Assembly (NCBI RefSeq): GCF_014649795.1
Contig: NZ_BMTS01000003.1
Span: forward strand, 601,871 to 665,870
DNA length: 64,000 bases
Origin: Streptomyces melanogenes
Lineage (GTDB): Bacteria > Actinomycetota > Actinomycetes > Streptomycetales > Streptomycetaceae
Direction of reading: 5' to 3'
The number at the start of each line of letters is the position of its first letter. The first letter of the stretch is position 1. A program made the position numbers and the translations under genes. Under the pieces are notes generated by a model. It did not search any database and was not told the origin of the DNA. It saw only the letters and a program-made list of their open reading frames with translations. Shown one piece after another: positions 29,099 to 38,028 of the stretch.

Positions 29099-30351
29099 CG
29101 ATTCTGCCGGGCCTCCTCGACACCGAGGCGATCCGCAAGGACTTCCCCTTGCTGGACCGTGTGGTCCACGACGGGAAGAAGATCGTGTACCTCGACAGCG
29201 CGGCGACTTCGCAGAAGCCGCGCCAGGTGCTCGACGCTCTCAACGAGTACTACGAGCGGCACAACGCCAACGTCCACCGTGGTGTCTACACGGTGGCCGA
29301 GGAGGCCACGGCGCTGTACGAGGGCGCGCGCGACAAGGTCGCCGCGTTCATCAACGCGCCCAGCCGCGACGAGGTGATCTTCACCAAGAACGCCTCGGAG
29401 TCGCTCAACCTGGTCGCCAACATGCTGGGCTGGGCCGACGAGCCCTACCGCGTGGACCACGAGACCGAGATAGTCATCACGGAGATGGAGCACCACTCCA
29501 ACATCGTGCCGTGGCAGCTGCTCTCGCAGCGCACCGGCGCGAAGCTGAAGTGGTTCGGCCTCACCGACGACGGCCGCCTCGACCTCTCCAACATCGACGA
29601 GATCATCACCGAGAAGACGAAGATCGTCTCCTTCACGCTGGTCTCGAACCTGCTGGGCACCGTCAACCCGGTCGAGGCGATCGTCCGCCGCGCCCAGGAG
29701 GTCGGCGCGCTGCTGTGCATCGACGCCTCGCAGGCCGCCCCGCACATGCCGCTGGACGTGCAGGCCCTCCAGGCCGACTTCGTGGCCTTCACCGGCCACA
29801 AGATGTGCGGCCCGACGGGCATCGGCGTCCTCTGGGGCCGCCAGGAGCTCCTTGAGGACCTGCCGCCGTTCCTCGGCGGCGGCGAGATGATCGAGACGGT
29901 CTCGATGCACTCGTCGACCTACGCTCCGGCGCCGCACAAGTTCGAGGCCGGTACGCCCCCGATCGCCCAGGCCGTCGGCCTCGGCGCGGCCGTGGACTAC
30001 CTCTCGGCGATCGGCATGGACAAGATCGCGGCGCATGAGCACGCGATCACCGAGTACGCGGTCAAGCGCCTGCTCGAGGTCCCCGACCTGCGGATCATCG
30101 GCCCCACCACGGCCGAGGACCGGGGCGCGGCGATCTCCTTCACGCTCGGCGACATCCACCCGCACGACGTGGGCCAGGTCCTCGACGAGCAGGGCATCGC
30201 GGTCCGGGTCGGCCACCACTGCGCCCGCCCGGTCTGCCTGCGGTACGGAATTCCCGCGACCACGCGAGCGTCTTTCTATCTGTACTCCACGCCCGCCGAG
30301 GTCGACGCCCTGGTGGACGGTCTGGAGCACGTACGAAACTTCTTCGGCTAG
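29095..30351 (+). CDS. sufS: Cysteine desulfurase SufS
   Basis: The 418-residue PLP enzyme starts with GTG inside the end of sufC. The PLP Lys is in AFTGHKMCGPTGIGVLWG near residue 240, and the catalytic Cys in RVGHHCARPVCLRYG near residue 378. It takes sulfur from cysteine and passes it to SufU. A repeat-derived hairpin lies between it and sufU. Confidence 0.97.
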   Translation: MTILPGLLDTEAIRKDFPLLDRVVHDGKKIVYLDSAATSQKPRQVLDALNEYYERHNANVHRGVYTVAEEATALYEGARDKVAAFINAPSRDEVIFTKNASESLNLVANMLGWADEPYRVDHETEIVITEMEHHSNIVPWQLLSQRTGAKLKWFGLTDDGRLDLSNIDEIITEKTKIVSFTLVSNLLGTVNPVEAIVRRAQEVGALLCIDASQAAPHMPLDVQALQADFVAFTGHKMCGPTGIGVLWGRQELLEDLPPFLGGGEMIETVSMHSSTYAPAPHKFEAGTPPIAQAVGLGAAVDYLSAIGMDKIAAHEHAITEYAVKRLLEVPDLRIIGPTTAEDRGAAISFTLGDIHPHDVGQVLDEQGIAVRVGHHCARPVCLRYGIPATTRASFYLYSTPAEVDALVDGLEHVRNFFG

Positions 30352-30359
30352 GGGTTAAC

Positions 30360-30417
30360 CGACGTGCTGTGTCTTCCCGGGGGGCAACCCCCGGACCCCC
30401 GGCCGGAAAACACGTCG
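30360..30417 (+). repeat. Hairpin/repeat between sufS and sufU
   Basis: An outer inverted repeat CGACGTG/CACGTCG (30360-30366 and 30411-30417) encloses a 7-bp stem CCGGGGG-GCAA-CCCCCGG (30377-30394). Its core, a CCCGGGGG hairpin followed by GGACCCCC, also occurs in repeat copies at about 56060-56086 and 63737-63763, so this is a small member of that module family. It may reduce readthrough into sufU. Confidence 0.65.
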
Positions 30418-30452
30418 TGGCGAGCGATTGCAGGGACGCGAGGTAATTCGTT

Positions 30453-30917
30453 GTGAAGCTGGATTCGATGTACCAGGACGTCATCCTGGACCACTACAAG
30501 CACCCGCACGGCCGGGGCTTGCGGGACGGTGACGCCGAGGTGCACCACGTGAACCCGACGTGCGGCGACGAGATCACCCTCCGGGTGAAGTACGCGGGCT
30601 CGCGGATCGAGGACGTCTCGTACGAGGGCCAGGGCTGCTCCATCAGCCAGGCCAGCGCCTCGGTCCTCAACGACCTGCTGGTCGGCAAGGACCTGGACGA
30701 GGCGCAGCGGATCCAGGAGACCTTCCTGGAGCTGATGCAGTCCAAGGGCCAGCTGGAGCCGGACGACGCGATGGAGGAGGTCCTGGAGGACGCGGTGGCT
30801 TTCGCCGGCGTCTCCAAGTACCCCGCGCGCGTCAAGTGTGCTCTGCTGAGCTGGATGGCCTGGAAGGACGCGACGGCCCAGGCGCTGGGCGCCGGAGCCG
30901 AGAGGAAGAGCGCATGA
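30453..30917 (+). CDS. sufU: SufU, sulfur-transfer partner of SufS
   Basis: The 154-residue protein has the zinc-binding set of SufU: NPTCGDEITLRV near residue 40, GQGCSISQASASVL near 65, and YPARVKCALLSW near 127. SufU accepts sulfur from SufS. It starts with GTG 101 bases after sufS, past a hairpin, and its stop overlaps the next ATG. Confidence 0.95.
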   Translation: MKLDSMYQDVILDHYKHPHGRGLRDGDAEVHHVNPTCGDEITLRVKYAGSRIEDVSYEGQGCSISQASASVLNDLLVGKDLDEAQRIQETFLELMQSKGQLEPDDAMEEVLEDAVAFAGVSKYPARVKCALLSWMAWKDATAQALGAGAERKSA

Positions 30918-31252
30918 CCGAGAACGCAGGGGCCACGCTGAAGCCGGCCTCGGAAGAAGAAGTCCGCGAGGCGCTGTACGACGTCGTCGACCCCGAGCTG
31001 GGCATCGACGTCGTCAACCTGGGCCTCATCTACGGCATCCACATCGACGACGCCAACATCGCGACGCTGGACATGACCCTGACGTCGGCGGCCTGCCCGC
31101 TGACCGATGTGATCGAGGACCAGGCGAAGTCCGCGACGGAAGGCATCGTCAACGAACTCAAGATCAACTGGGTCTGGATGCCGCCGTGGGGCCCGGACAA
31201 GATCACGGACGATGGGCGCGAGCAGCTGCGGGCGCTGGGGTTCAACGTCTGA
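30914..31252 (+). CDS. sufT: SufT-like MIP18/DUF59 Fe-S maturation factor
   Basis: The 112-residue protein is a DUF59 domain: VVDPELGIDVVNLGLIYGI near residue 25, TLTSAACPLTDVIEDQ with the conserved Cys near residue 60, and WMPPWGPDKI. Such proteins help deliver clusters to targets. The ATG overlaps the sufU stop (ATGA); it is the last gene of the operon, followed by a terminator 14 bases later. Confidence 0.92.
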   Translation: MTENAGATLKPASEEEVREALYDVVDPELGIDVVNLGLIYGIHIDDANIATLDMTLTSAACPLTDVIEDQAKSATEGIVNELKINWVWMPPWGPDKITDDGREQLRALGFNV

Positions 31253-31266
31253 GCGAGCTGTGCACA

Positions 31267-31301
31267 GGAAGGGGCCCCGGAGTCACGCCGGGGCCCCTTC
31301 C
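31267..31301 (+). terminator. Terminator of the suf operon
   Basis: A perfect 14-bp stem (GGAAGGGGCCCCGG at 31267-31280 with 31288-31301) and a 7-base loop, directly after sufT. Confidence 0.92.
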
Positions 31302-31442
31302 GCGTGCCCGCGGCGCCGCTGATCGGCAGGGGCCGTCCGGCGGCGTACGGATCTGTTCGCCTCCCGTACGTATCTCGTACGGCCGAAATTGGCGCACGCA
31401 CCGGAGCCTTCTCGTCGACATCACGCCGACGAGAGGCACCCA

Positions 31443-32837
31443 GTGCTGTATGACGTTTCCCGGAACAAGCGCGTTGCCCTTGCGGCCGTGAGCGGGGCTC
31501 TTACGCTGGCCGCCATGGGCCTGAACGCACCCGCGCACGCGGCCGGTTACGGCACCCCGACCCTCTCGCTTTCGGCCAGTTATCTGTCGGGGGCCGTGGG
31601 CGGGACCGGGGACCCCGTGGTGACCGTGACCGTCGGACAGAGCGGGGCCGACGCCTCCGCGCTCACCGTGGCCGCCTCGGCCAGCACCAAGTCCTCCGTC
31701 GCCGGGACCGGCGACGTGACGGTCACCGGGACCGGGGCCACCCGGCAGGTCTCGGTGGCCGCGCACGGGCGCGGGTACACCGACCTCACCCTCAAGCTCA
31801 CCGGGCTCGGCGGCAAGAGCGTCACCAAGACGCTGCACTACGCCGCCTCGGCCGCCGTCCAGTACGCCGCCGACACCCGGTACTTCACCGGCTCCAGCGA
31901 CGCCTCCGCCGCCGTCGACGTGGGCGGCGGGTACGTCGTCGTCGCCGACGACGAGTCCAACACGCTGCGGCTGTACAACCGTTCGGCCTCCGGCGCGCCC
32001 GTGAAGACCTGGGACTTCAGCTCCCAGCTCGGGGTCACCAAGGAGATCGACATCGAAGGCGCGGCCCGCGTCGGCGACACGATCTACTGGACCGGCTCGC
32101 TCGGCAACAACAAGGACGGCGAGTACAAGGCCGACCGCAACACCGTCTTCACCACCACCGTCACCGGGTCCGGGGCGGGCACCCAGCTGGCGCTCGGCCG
32201 CTCGTACAAGAAGCTGCGCGACGACCTCGTCGCCTGGGACCGCGCCAACGGCGACCGGTACGGCTTCGCCGCCGGGACCGCCGCCGGGCAGGCGCCCAAG
32301 CAGGTCGACGGGTTCAACGTGGAGGGCCTGGAGTTCGCGCCCGGCTCGGCCACCACCGCGTACGTCGGCTTCCGGGCGCCGCTCGTGCCCCCGGCCAACG
32401 GCGGCAAGGCGCTCATCGTGCCCGTCACCAACTTCGACAAGGTGCTGGCGAGCGGGGCCAAGGCGGTCGTCGGGTCGCCGATCGAGCTCGATCTGGGCGG
32501 GCTGAGCATCCGGGACATCCGCAAGAACGCCGCCGACCAGTATCTGATCGTCGCCGGGTCGTGGGCGGCCGACGACAACTCCGACCCGTACGCCCTCTAC
32601 TCCTGGGACGGAGTCGCCGCGCACGTCCCGGTCAAGCTGCGCGATCTGCCCACCACCGACCCGGGCGGCTGGGAGGCCGTCGTGGACGTGCCGGACCTGT
32701 CGGTGCCGGGGGCCCGCGCGCAGCTGATCACCGACGACGGGTCGGCCGACCTGTACGGCGACGGGACCGACGCGAAGGACCTCACGCACCCCGAGTGGAA
32801 GAAGTCCCGCGCCACCTGGTTCACCGTCACCGGCTGA
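31443..32837 (+). CDS. Secreted DUF3616-like protein
   Basis: The GTG at 31443 follows GAGAGG and gives a signal peptide (MLYDVSRNKRVALAAVSGAL, then TLAAMGLNAPAHA); the product has 464 residues. An N-terminal Ig-like stretch (residues 35-135) precedes a domain with SSDASAAVDVGGGYVVVADD, EIDIEGAARVGDTIYWTGSL and FNVEGLEFAPG, which resembles DUF3616 beta-propeller-like proteins. The function is unknown; the domain hit is from memory. It stands alone after the suf terminator. Confidence 0.7.
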   Translation: MLYDVSRNKRVALAAVSGALTLAAMGLNAPAHAAGYGTPTLSLSASYLSGAVGGTGDPVVTVTVGQSGADASALTVAASASTKSSVAGTGDVTVTGTGATRQVSVAAHGRGYTDLTLKLTGLGGKSVTKTLHYAASAAVQYAADTRYFTGSSDASAAVDVGGGYVVVADDESNTLRLYNRSASGAPVKTWDFSSQLGVTKEIDIEGAARVGDTIYWTGSLGNNKDGEYKADRNTVFTTTVTGSGAGTQLALGRSYKKLRDDLVAWDRANGDRYGFAAGTAAGQAPKQVDGFNVEGLEFAPGSATTAYVGFRAPLVPPANGGKALIVPVTNFDKVLASGAKAVVGSPIELDLGGLSIRDIRKNAADQYLIVAGSWAADDNSDPYALYSWDGVAAHVPVKLRDLPTTDPGGWEAVVDVPDLSVPGARAQLITDDGSADLYGDGTDAKDLTHPEWKKSRATWFTVTG

Positions 32838-32896
32838 GCCCCGGGCCCGGCCCGGTACGGTCGGGGCATGTCCCCAGAGCAGGGAGCGTGCGACTG

Positions 32897-33436
32897 ATGG
32901 CCCGCCGGTACGACCCCGACCGGCGGCGCCGCATCATCGACGCCGCGATCCGCGTGGTCGGCGAGCGCGGTATCGCCGGGCTCAGCCACCGCAGCGTCGC
33001 CGCCGAGGCCGATGTGCCGCTCGGCTCCACCACGTACCACTTCAAGACGCTCGACGAGCTCATGGTCGCCGCGCTGCGCCAAGCCAACGAGGGCTTCGCC
33101 GCCGCGATCCGCGAGAGCGGGGCGCTGGCGGAGCCGGGCGTGGACGTGGCCGCGGAGCTCGCGCGGCTGATGGGCGAGTGGATCGCGGGGGACCGGGCGC
33201 GGGTGGAGCTGGAGTACGAGCTCTATCTGGCGGCGCTGCGGCGGCCCGCGCTGCGGCCGGTCGCCGCGGAGTGGACCGAGGGAGTGGCGGAGGTCCTGAC
33301 CCGCCACACGGACCCGGTCACGGCCCGCGGCCTGGTCGCCCTGATGGACGGGATCTGCCTCCAGGCGCTGTTGACGGGCGGGGCCTATGACGAGGGTTAC
33401 GCGAGGGAGTTGCTGGGGCGGCTACTGCGGCCGTAA
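32897..33436 (+). CDS. TetR-family regulator
   Basis: The 179-residue protein starts MARRYDPDRRRRIIDAAIRV, with a TetR helix-turn-helix at residues 30-52 (LSHRSVAAEADVPLGSTTYH). The C-terminal ligand domain has no recognisable specificity. AGGGAG lies before the ATG. It lies 53 bases upstream of the SMR exporter gene on the same strand, with tandem repeat sites between them, so it probably controls that gene. Confidence 0.88.
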   Translation: MARRYDPDRRRRIIDAAIRVVGERGIAGLSHRSVAAEADVPLGSTTYHFKTLDELMVAALRQANEGFAAAIRESGALAEPGVDVAAELARLMGEWIAGDRARVELEYELYLAALRRPALRPVAAEWTEGVAEVLTRHTDPVTARGLVALMDGICLQALLTGGAYDEGYARELLGRLLRP

Positions 33437-33451
33437 CCGCCCCAAATCGTT

Positions 33452-33490
33452 ATGTACGCCCGTACGCATCGCTGTGTACGCTTGTCCGTA
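33452..33490 (+). promoter_or_regulatory. Candidate TetR operator pair and leaderless promoter of the SMR gene
   Basis: Two related 17-base copies, ATGTACGCCCGTACGCA (33452-33468) and GTGTACGCTTGTCCGTA (33474-33490), lie 22 bases apart, two helical turns. A -10-like TACGCT (33477-33482) predicts a transcript start at the A of the SMR ATG. Bound TetR would cover the -10. Confidence 0.5.
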
Positions 33491-33813
33491 TGCCGTACGT
33501 CCTGCTCTCCTGCGCCATCGCGTCGGAGATCGCCGCCACCTCCGCGATGAAGTACAGCGAGGGCTTCACGCGGCTCTGGCCGTCGCTGGTCACCGCCTGC
33601 GGGTATCTGCTCGCGTTCTATCTGCTCTCGCTGACCCTGAAGTCGATGTCCGTCGGCACCGCGTACGCGATCTGGTCCGGCGCGGGCACGGCCGTCATCG
33701 CCGCCATCGGCATGCTCTTCCTGGGCGAGACGATGACGGCCGCCAAGTTCGCCGGGATCGCGCTGATCATCGGCGGCGTGGTGCTGCTCAACCTCGGCGG
33801 CGCCGCGCACTGA
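33490..33813 (+). CDS. Small multidrug resistance (SMR) exporter
   Basis: The 107-residue protein has four helices and the SMR hallmarks: a Glu in helix 1 (CAIASEIAATSAMKYSEGF, Glu near residue 14), Trp/Gly-rich AYAIWSGAGTAVIA, and FLGETMTAAKFAGIALIIGG. SMR dimers export cationic compounds using protons. It follows a TetR gene. It could also be a guanidinium exporter type; the sequence fits the QacE/EmrE group better. Confidence 0.92.
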   Translation: MPYVLLSCAIASEIAATSAMKYSEGFTRLWPSLVTACGYLLAFYLLSLTLKSMSVGTAYAIWSGAGTAVIAAIGMLFLGETMTAAKFAGIALIIGGVVLLNLGGAAH

Positions 33814-33831
33814 GGCGCCGACGGCCGGGCC

Positions 33832-34719
33832 TCAGCCCCCGGCGCCCGCCCGCCGCACCGCCTCCAGCGCCGCCCGCACGCTCGCCTCGATGTCGGTGAT
33901 CGGGTAGAGCGCCTCGATGACCGTACGGTCCCGGTCGACCACCAGCGTCAGGCGCTTCAGCCTGCTCACCCCCGCCGTGCGGAACGTCGGCAGCCGCAGC
34001 GCGGCCGTCAGCGTCAGGTCCGCGTCCGACAGGAGCGGGAAGCGCAGCCGCTCCTTGTCCGCGAACGCCCGCTGCTCGTCCGGGCGTTGGGCGGACACGC
34101 CGTGCACGGTCGCGCCCGCCGCCGTGAACTCGGCGAGCTGGTCGCGGTACGTGCACGATTCGAGCGTGCAGCCCGGCGCCCCCGGGATCCCCGCCCAGCC
34201 GGGCGGATAGGACTCCTTGCGGGCGTACGCGCCGGGGAAGCAGTAGAGCACCGTGTACGCGCTCTCCGCCGCCACCGGGTCCCGCGACGCGCCGTCCAGG
34301 TCGGTGAGGTGGAGCTCCGGCACCTTCGTGCCGACCAGCTCCCGCACCCGCTCGGTCTCCCCGGAGCTCTCCGTCGCTGTTGCCATCGTTTCTCCTTCCC
34401 CCAGCACCCAGGTGTCTCCCCAGTCCTGGAGTGCGATCAGTACGGGCAGCAGGGCACGGCCGCGCGGAGTGAGCCGGTACTCGTACCTGACCGGGCGCTC
34501 CTGATACGGCTCCCGGGTCAGCACCCCCGTCTCGACCAGCAGCTTCAGCCGCTCGGCGAGCACCTTGCGGGACATGCCGAGCTCGCGCTGGAGGGCGTCG
34601 AAGCGGTGCACTCCGCGTGCGGCGTCGCGCACGATCAGGAGCGTCCACCAGTCGCCGACGACGTCCAGGGCCTGGGCGATCGCGCAGTGCTCGTCGTGGA
34701 GACGGGTCCGTTGAGGCAT
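33832..34719 (-). CDS. HxlR-type regulator fused to a BCP-type peroxiredoxin
   Basis: One open frame of 295 residues. Residues 1-105 are an HxlR winged helix (CAIAQALDVVGDWWTLLIVR, then ELGMSRKVLAERLKLL) with a Cys at residue 12, the position used for redox sensing in YodB/HypR-like regulators. Residues 125-290 are a peroxiredoxin with GAPGCTLESCTYRDQ: peroxidatic Cys184 and a second Cys189, as in BCP/PrxQ. An internal ATG (Met112, position 34386) has a strong GAAGGAGA six bases upstream, so a free peroxiredoxin may also be made. It is divergent from an MFS exporter whose promoter carries a palindrome. Confidence 0.88.
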   Translation of the reverse strand: MPQRTRLHDEHCAIAQALDVVGDWWTLLIVRDAARGVHRFDALQRELGMSRKVLAERLKLLVETGVLTREPYQERPVRYEYRLTPRGRALLPVLIALQDWGDTWVLGEGETMATATESSGETERVRELVGTKVPELHLTDLDGASRDPVAAESAYTVLYCFPGAYARKESYPPGWAGIPGAPGCTLESCTYRDQLAEFTAAGATVHGVSAQRPDEQRAFADKERLRFPLLSDADLTLTAALRLPTFRTAGVSRLKRLTLVVDRDRTVIEALYPITDIEASVRAALEAVRRAGAGG

Positions 34720-34741
34720 GGGCCCATCCTTCCGTACGCCG

Positions 34742-34787
34742 TTGACCTGCGATCCCCATGCTGACATAGTCCGTTCCCATAAGGAAC
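34742..34787 (+). promoter_or_regulatory. Promoter of the MFS gene with GTTCC-N5-GGAAC palindrome
   Basis: TTGACC (34742-34747), a 17-base spacer and CATAGT (34765-34770) form a good promoter; the predicted start near 34777 lies inside the palindrome GTTCC-CATAA-GGAAC (34773-34787). The site is 54-68 bases from the start of the divergent HxlR-peroxiredoxin gene, which is the likely regulator. Confidence 0.6.
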
Positions 34788-34821
34788 TCACTTGTGAGCG
34801 AGACCCAGGGGGGGCGACGGC

Positions 34822-36054
34822 GTGAAGACCTTGCGCGCGGTGCCGAGAACCGTCCGGCTGTTGTGCTTCGGCATGTTCTTCAACGCGGTCGTCAGCTTCA
34901 CGTTCATCTACCTGTTCGTGTACCTGACCGGCCCGCGCGGCCTGAGCGTCGGCCAGGCCGGGGTGATCAGCGGGATCGGCGGCATCGGCCTGGTCGCCGG
35001 GAACTTCACCGGCGGCTCGTTCGGCGACCGCTACGGCCACCGGCGCGCCCTGCTCGCCGGCGCCGTGGTCAGCGGCACCGTCCTGGCCACCCTCGGGCTG
35101 CTGCCGACCGCCCTGCTGGCCGTCGCCCTGCCGATCGCCCAGTACGCCTCCGGAGTCGTCCGGTCCGCCAACTCCGCGCTCGTCGCCGTCGGCGTCCCCG
35201 AGGGAAGCCGACGCCAGGGCTTCGCCGTGATGCGGTTCGCCGCCAACGCGGGCTTCACCGTCGGGCCGCCGCTGGGCGCCCTGGTCGCCGCCCACTGGTC
35301 GTACGACTGGCTCTTCGCCGCCGACGGCGTCGGCACCCTGCTCTTCGCCGCCTACGCCGCCCGCGTGCTGCCCGCCCGCGGGGCCGCCCACGCCAAGCCG
35401 TCGTACGACCCGGGCGCGCCCGGCCTGTGGCGGGAGCTGCGGGTGCGGCCCGCCGTGCTCGTCCTGCTCGCCGCGATCGTCTGCGTCGACCTCGTCTACC
35501 GCCAGCAGTACTCGACTCTGCCCGTCTTCCTCGGCGACCACGGCCTGGACGAGCACGTCTACGGCTGGCTCATCGCCCTCAACAGCGCAGTGATCCTCTG
35601 CCTCGAACTGCCCGCCGTCCACGCCCTGCGCGGCCGCGCCCCGCTGTCGGTCGTCGGCTGCGGACTGCTCCTCGTCGGCCTCGGCTACGCGCTGCTGATC
35701 CCGGGCGCCGCCCTCGGCTGGGCCCTCGCCCTGATGGTGTCGCTCACCCTCGGCGAGATCCTCTACAAGACCACCGCCACCGCGTACGTCGCCGACCAGG
35801 CGCCCGCCCACGCCCAGGGCCGCTTCCAGAGCCTGTACGCGGGCGCCTCCATCAGCGGCCAGGTGCTCGCCCCGCCGCTCGGCGGCGCCCTCTACACCGC
35901 CGCGCCCGGACTGCTGTGGCCGCTGTGCGCCGCCCTCGCGGGCCTCGCCGGGCTCGCGGTGCTCTGGGCGCGCCGCCTTCCGGCGCCGCTGACCGGGGGT
36001 GACGCGCGCCCGTCACATGAGACCGGTTCGCCCCGGCGGGCCACCGCCGGTTAG
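34822..36054 (+). CDS. MFS transporter
   Basis: The 410-residue protein has about 12 transmembrane helices, the MFS loop motif [15 protein letters not shown] after helix 2, and no soluble domain. A GTG at 34822 follows a long G run (AGGGGGGG). It resembles drug-efflux transporters of the MdtH/MDR type; the substrate is unknown. It is divergent from the HxlR-peroxiredoxin gene. Its 3' end holds the -10 of dapD. Confidence 0.9.
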   Translation: MKTLRAVPRTVRLLCFGMFFNAVVSFTFIYLFVYLTGPRGLSVGQAGVISGIGGIGLVAGNFTGGSFGDRYGHRRALLAGAVVSGTVLATLGLLPTALLAVALPIAQYASGVVRSANSALVAVGVPEGSRRQGFAVMRFAANAGFTVGPPLGALVAAHWSYDWLFAADGVGTLLFAAYAARVLPARGAAHAKPSYDPGAPGLWRELRVRPAVLVLLAAIVCVDLVYRQQYSTLPVFLGDHGLDEHVYGWLIALNSAVILCLELPAVHALRGRAPLSVVGCGLLLVGLGYALLIPGAALGWALALMVSLTLGEILYKTTATAYVADQAPAHAQGRFQSLYAGASISGQVLAPPLGGALYTAAPGLLWPLCAALAGLAGLAVLWARRLPAPLTGGDARPSHETGSPRRATAG

Positions 36055-36064
36055 GTTTTCTGCC

Positions 36065-37060
36065 ATGACCGACACGACTGCTACTGCTTCTCGCTCCACC
36101 GGCGCCGTCGCCGCCGGCCTCGCCACCCTCGCCGGCGACGGCACCGTCCTCGACACCTGGTTCCCCGCCCCCGAGCTCGTCGAAGAGCCCGGCCCGGCCG
36201 GCACCGAGCGGCTCACCGCCGACCAGGCCACCGCGCTCCTCGGCAAGGGCGCGGCCGCCGCGCTCGGCGTCGACGAGCGCCGGGGCGTCGAGGTCGTCGC
36301 CGTCCGTACGGTCATCGCCTCGCTCGACGACAAGCCGCTGGACGCCCACGACGCGTACCTGCGCCTGCACCTGCTCTCGCACCGCCTGGTCAAGCCGCAC
36401 GGCCAGAGCCTGGACGGCGTCTTCGGCCTGCTCGCCAACGTCGCCTGGACCTCGCTCGGCCCGGTCGCCGTCGACGACATCGAGACGGTGCGCCTGAACG
36501 CCCGCGCCGCCGGACTGCACCTCCAGGTGACGTCCATCGACAAGTTCCCGCGCATGACGGACTACGTGGTCCCCACGGGCGTCCGCATCGCCGACGCCGA
36601 CCGGGTGCGCCTCGGCGCGCACCTGGCCGAGGGCACCACCGTGATGCACGAGGGCTTCGTGAACTTCAACGCGGGCACGCTCGGGACGTCGATGGTCGAG
36701 GGCCGGATCTCCGCCGGTGTCGTCGTCGGCAACGGCTCCGACATCGGCGGCGGCGCGTCCACGATGGGCACGCTGTCGGGTGGGGGCAACGTTCGTATCG
36801 TCATCGGTGAGCGGTGCCTCGTCGGCGCGGAGGCCGGGGTGGGGATCGCCCTCGGTGACGAGTGCGTCGTGGAGGCCGGGCTGTATGTCACCGCCGGTAC
36901 GCGGGTGACCATGCCGGACGGGCAGATCGTGAAGGCTCGCGAGCTGTCCGGTGCGTCGAACATTCTGTTCCGGCGGAACTCGGTTACGGGTGCGGTTGAG
37001 GCTCGGCCCAACAACGCCGTGTGGGGCGGGCTCAACGAGATTCTGCACAGTCACAACTGA
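36065..37060 (+). CDS. dapD: Tetrahydrodipicolinate N-succinyltransferase
   Basis: From the ATG at 36065 the protein has 331 residues, starting [20 protein letters not shown]. It has an N-terminal cap domain and then the left-handed beta helix with hexapeptide repeats ([38 protein letters not shown]). It succinylates tetrahydrodipicolinate on the way to diaminopimelate and lysine. A -10-like TAGGTT (36052-36057) lies seven bases before the ATG and there is no ribosome site, so the mRNA is probably leaderless. The repeat B separates it from convergent dapA. Confidence 0.94.
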   Translation: MTDTTATASRSTGAVAAGLATLAGDGTVLDTWFPAPELVEEPGPAGTERLTADQATALLGKGAAAALGVDERRGVEVVAVRTVIASLDDKPLDAHDAYLRLHLLSHRLVKPHGQSLDGVFGLLANVAWTSLGPVAVDDIETVRLNARAAGLHLQVTSIDKFPRMTDYVVPTGVRIADADRVRLGAHLAEGTTVMHEGFVNFNAGTLGTSMVEGRISAGVVVGNGSDIGGGASTMGTLSGGGNVRIVIGERCLVGAEAGVGIALGDECVVEAGLYVTAGTRVTMPDGQIVKARELSGASNILFRRNSVTGAVEARPNNAVWGGLNEILHSHN

Positions 37061-37069
37061 GGGTTTTGA

Positions 37070-37155
37070 GGGGCGCGTTTTCGGCTGCGGGCCGTGGGTG
37101 GCTGGTCGCGCCCACGCGGCGGAGCCGCAAAATGTCACAGCCCCGCGCCCCTGGG
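37070..37155. repeat. Modular intergenic repeat, copy B
   Basis: Contains TCGGCTGCGGGCCGTGG and GGCTGGTCGCGC (37081-37111), then a different centre with a GGCGGAGCC hairpin, and the closing module CCCCGCGCCCCT (37141-37152). It fills the gap between convergent dapD and dapA, where it can end both transcripts. Confidence 0.75.
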
Positions 37156-37158
37156 TAC

Positions 37159-38028
37159 TCAGTGGATCAGGTCGTCGTATGCCCTCTGCAGCACGGCGAC
37201 CTGGTCCGCGCTCGCGGGTTGCAAGGGTTCGCGGACCGGAGTGTTCAGCAGCGCCTTCACCGTCACCGTCCCCGGCAAGCCCGACGCCATCATCAGCTCC
37301 GACAGCGGGAGCGTGAGGTGGTTGAGGCGGGTTGCCTCTGCTGTGTCGCCCTTGTCGTACGCGTCCAGGGGGGCCCGCATCTGGGCCGGGGCCACGTTCG
37401 CCACCGTGCTCACATAGCCCGCTGCCCCCACCGCGTACAGCGGCAGGTTCGTCTCCTCGCAGCCCGAGTAGTACGCCAGCGAGGTGCGGCCGATGACCTT
37501 GGTGGAGGCGAGCAGGTCGTACGCGCAGTCCTTGACCGCCACGATCCGCTCGTGTTCCGCGAGCCGCAGCAGCGCGTCCGTGCCGATCCGGACGCCCGTC
37601 CGGCCGGGGATGTCGTAGAGCATCACGGGCAGCCCCGTGGCGTCCGCCACCGTGCGGAAGTGCGCCTCGACCGCGTCCTGCGGCGGGCGGCTGTAGTACG
37701 GCGAGACCACCAACAGGCCGTTCGCGCCCGCCTCCTCGGCCTGGCGGGCCAGCTCCACGGTGTGCCGGGTGGACGCCGTTCCGACCCCGGCCACGACGTG
37801 GATGTCGGCCCCGACCTCCTCGCGCACCGCCCGTACCAGCGCCGCCTTCTCGGCGTCGGTCGTGGTGGGCGACTCGCCCGTGGTGCCGCTGAGCACCAGG
37901 CCGTCGCAGCCCTCGGCGACCAAGTGCGCGGCGAGCCGCCGCGCGTGGTCGAGGTCGAGCGTGTCGTCGGCGGTGAACGGCGTGATCATGGCGCAAAGTG
38001 CGCGCCCGAAAGGGCGGGGAGTGCTCAT
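37159..38028 (-). CDS. dapA: 4-hydroxy-tetrahydrodipicolinate synthase
   Basis: The 289-residue TIM barrel has GRALCAMITPFTADDTLD near the N-terminus, LSGTTGESPTTTDAEKAAL near residue 46, the Tyr in SPYYSRPPQDAVE near 110, YDIPGRTGVRI near 137 and the Schiff-base Lys in IVAVKDCAYD near 165. It condenses pyruvate with aspartate semialdehyde. Streptomyces often carry more than one dapA-like gene; the intact YDIPGRTG motif supports the DapA role. Confidence 0.9.
   Translation of the reverse strand: MSTPRPFGRALCAMITPFTADDTLDLDHARRLAAHLVAEGCDGLVLSGTTGESPTTTDAEKAALVRAVREEVGADIHVVAGVGTASTRHTVELARQAEEAGANGLLVVSPYYSRPPQDAVEAHFRTVADATGLPVMLYDIPGRTGVRIGTDALLRLAEHERIVAVKDCAYDLLASTKVIGRTSLAYYSGCEETNLPLYAVGAAGYVSTVANVAPAQMRAPLDAYDKGDTAEATRLNHLTLPLSELMMASGLPGTVTVKALLNTPVREPLQPASADQVAVLQRAYDDLIH

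Noticed and set aside
30360..30417. Riboswitch between sufS and sufU
   Set aside because: The hairpin core matches intergenic repeat modules found elsewhere in the window, so it does not look like a dedicated ligand-binding RNA.
37159..38028. Second KdgD-like or N-acetylneuraminate lyase instead of DapA
   Set aside because: It has the DapA-type YDIPGRTG motif and the GTTGES loop, and lies beside dapD; the true KdgD at 53789 differs at these positions.
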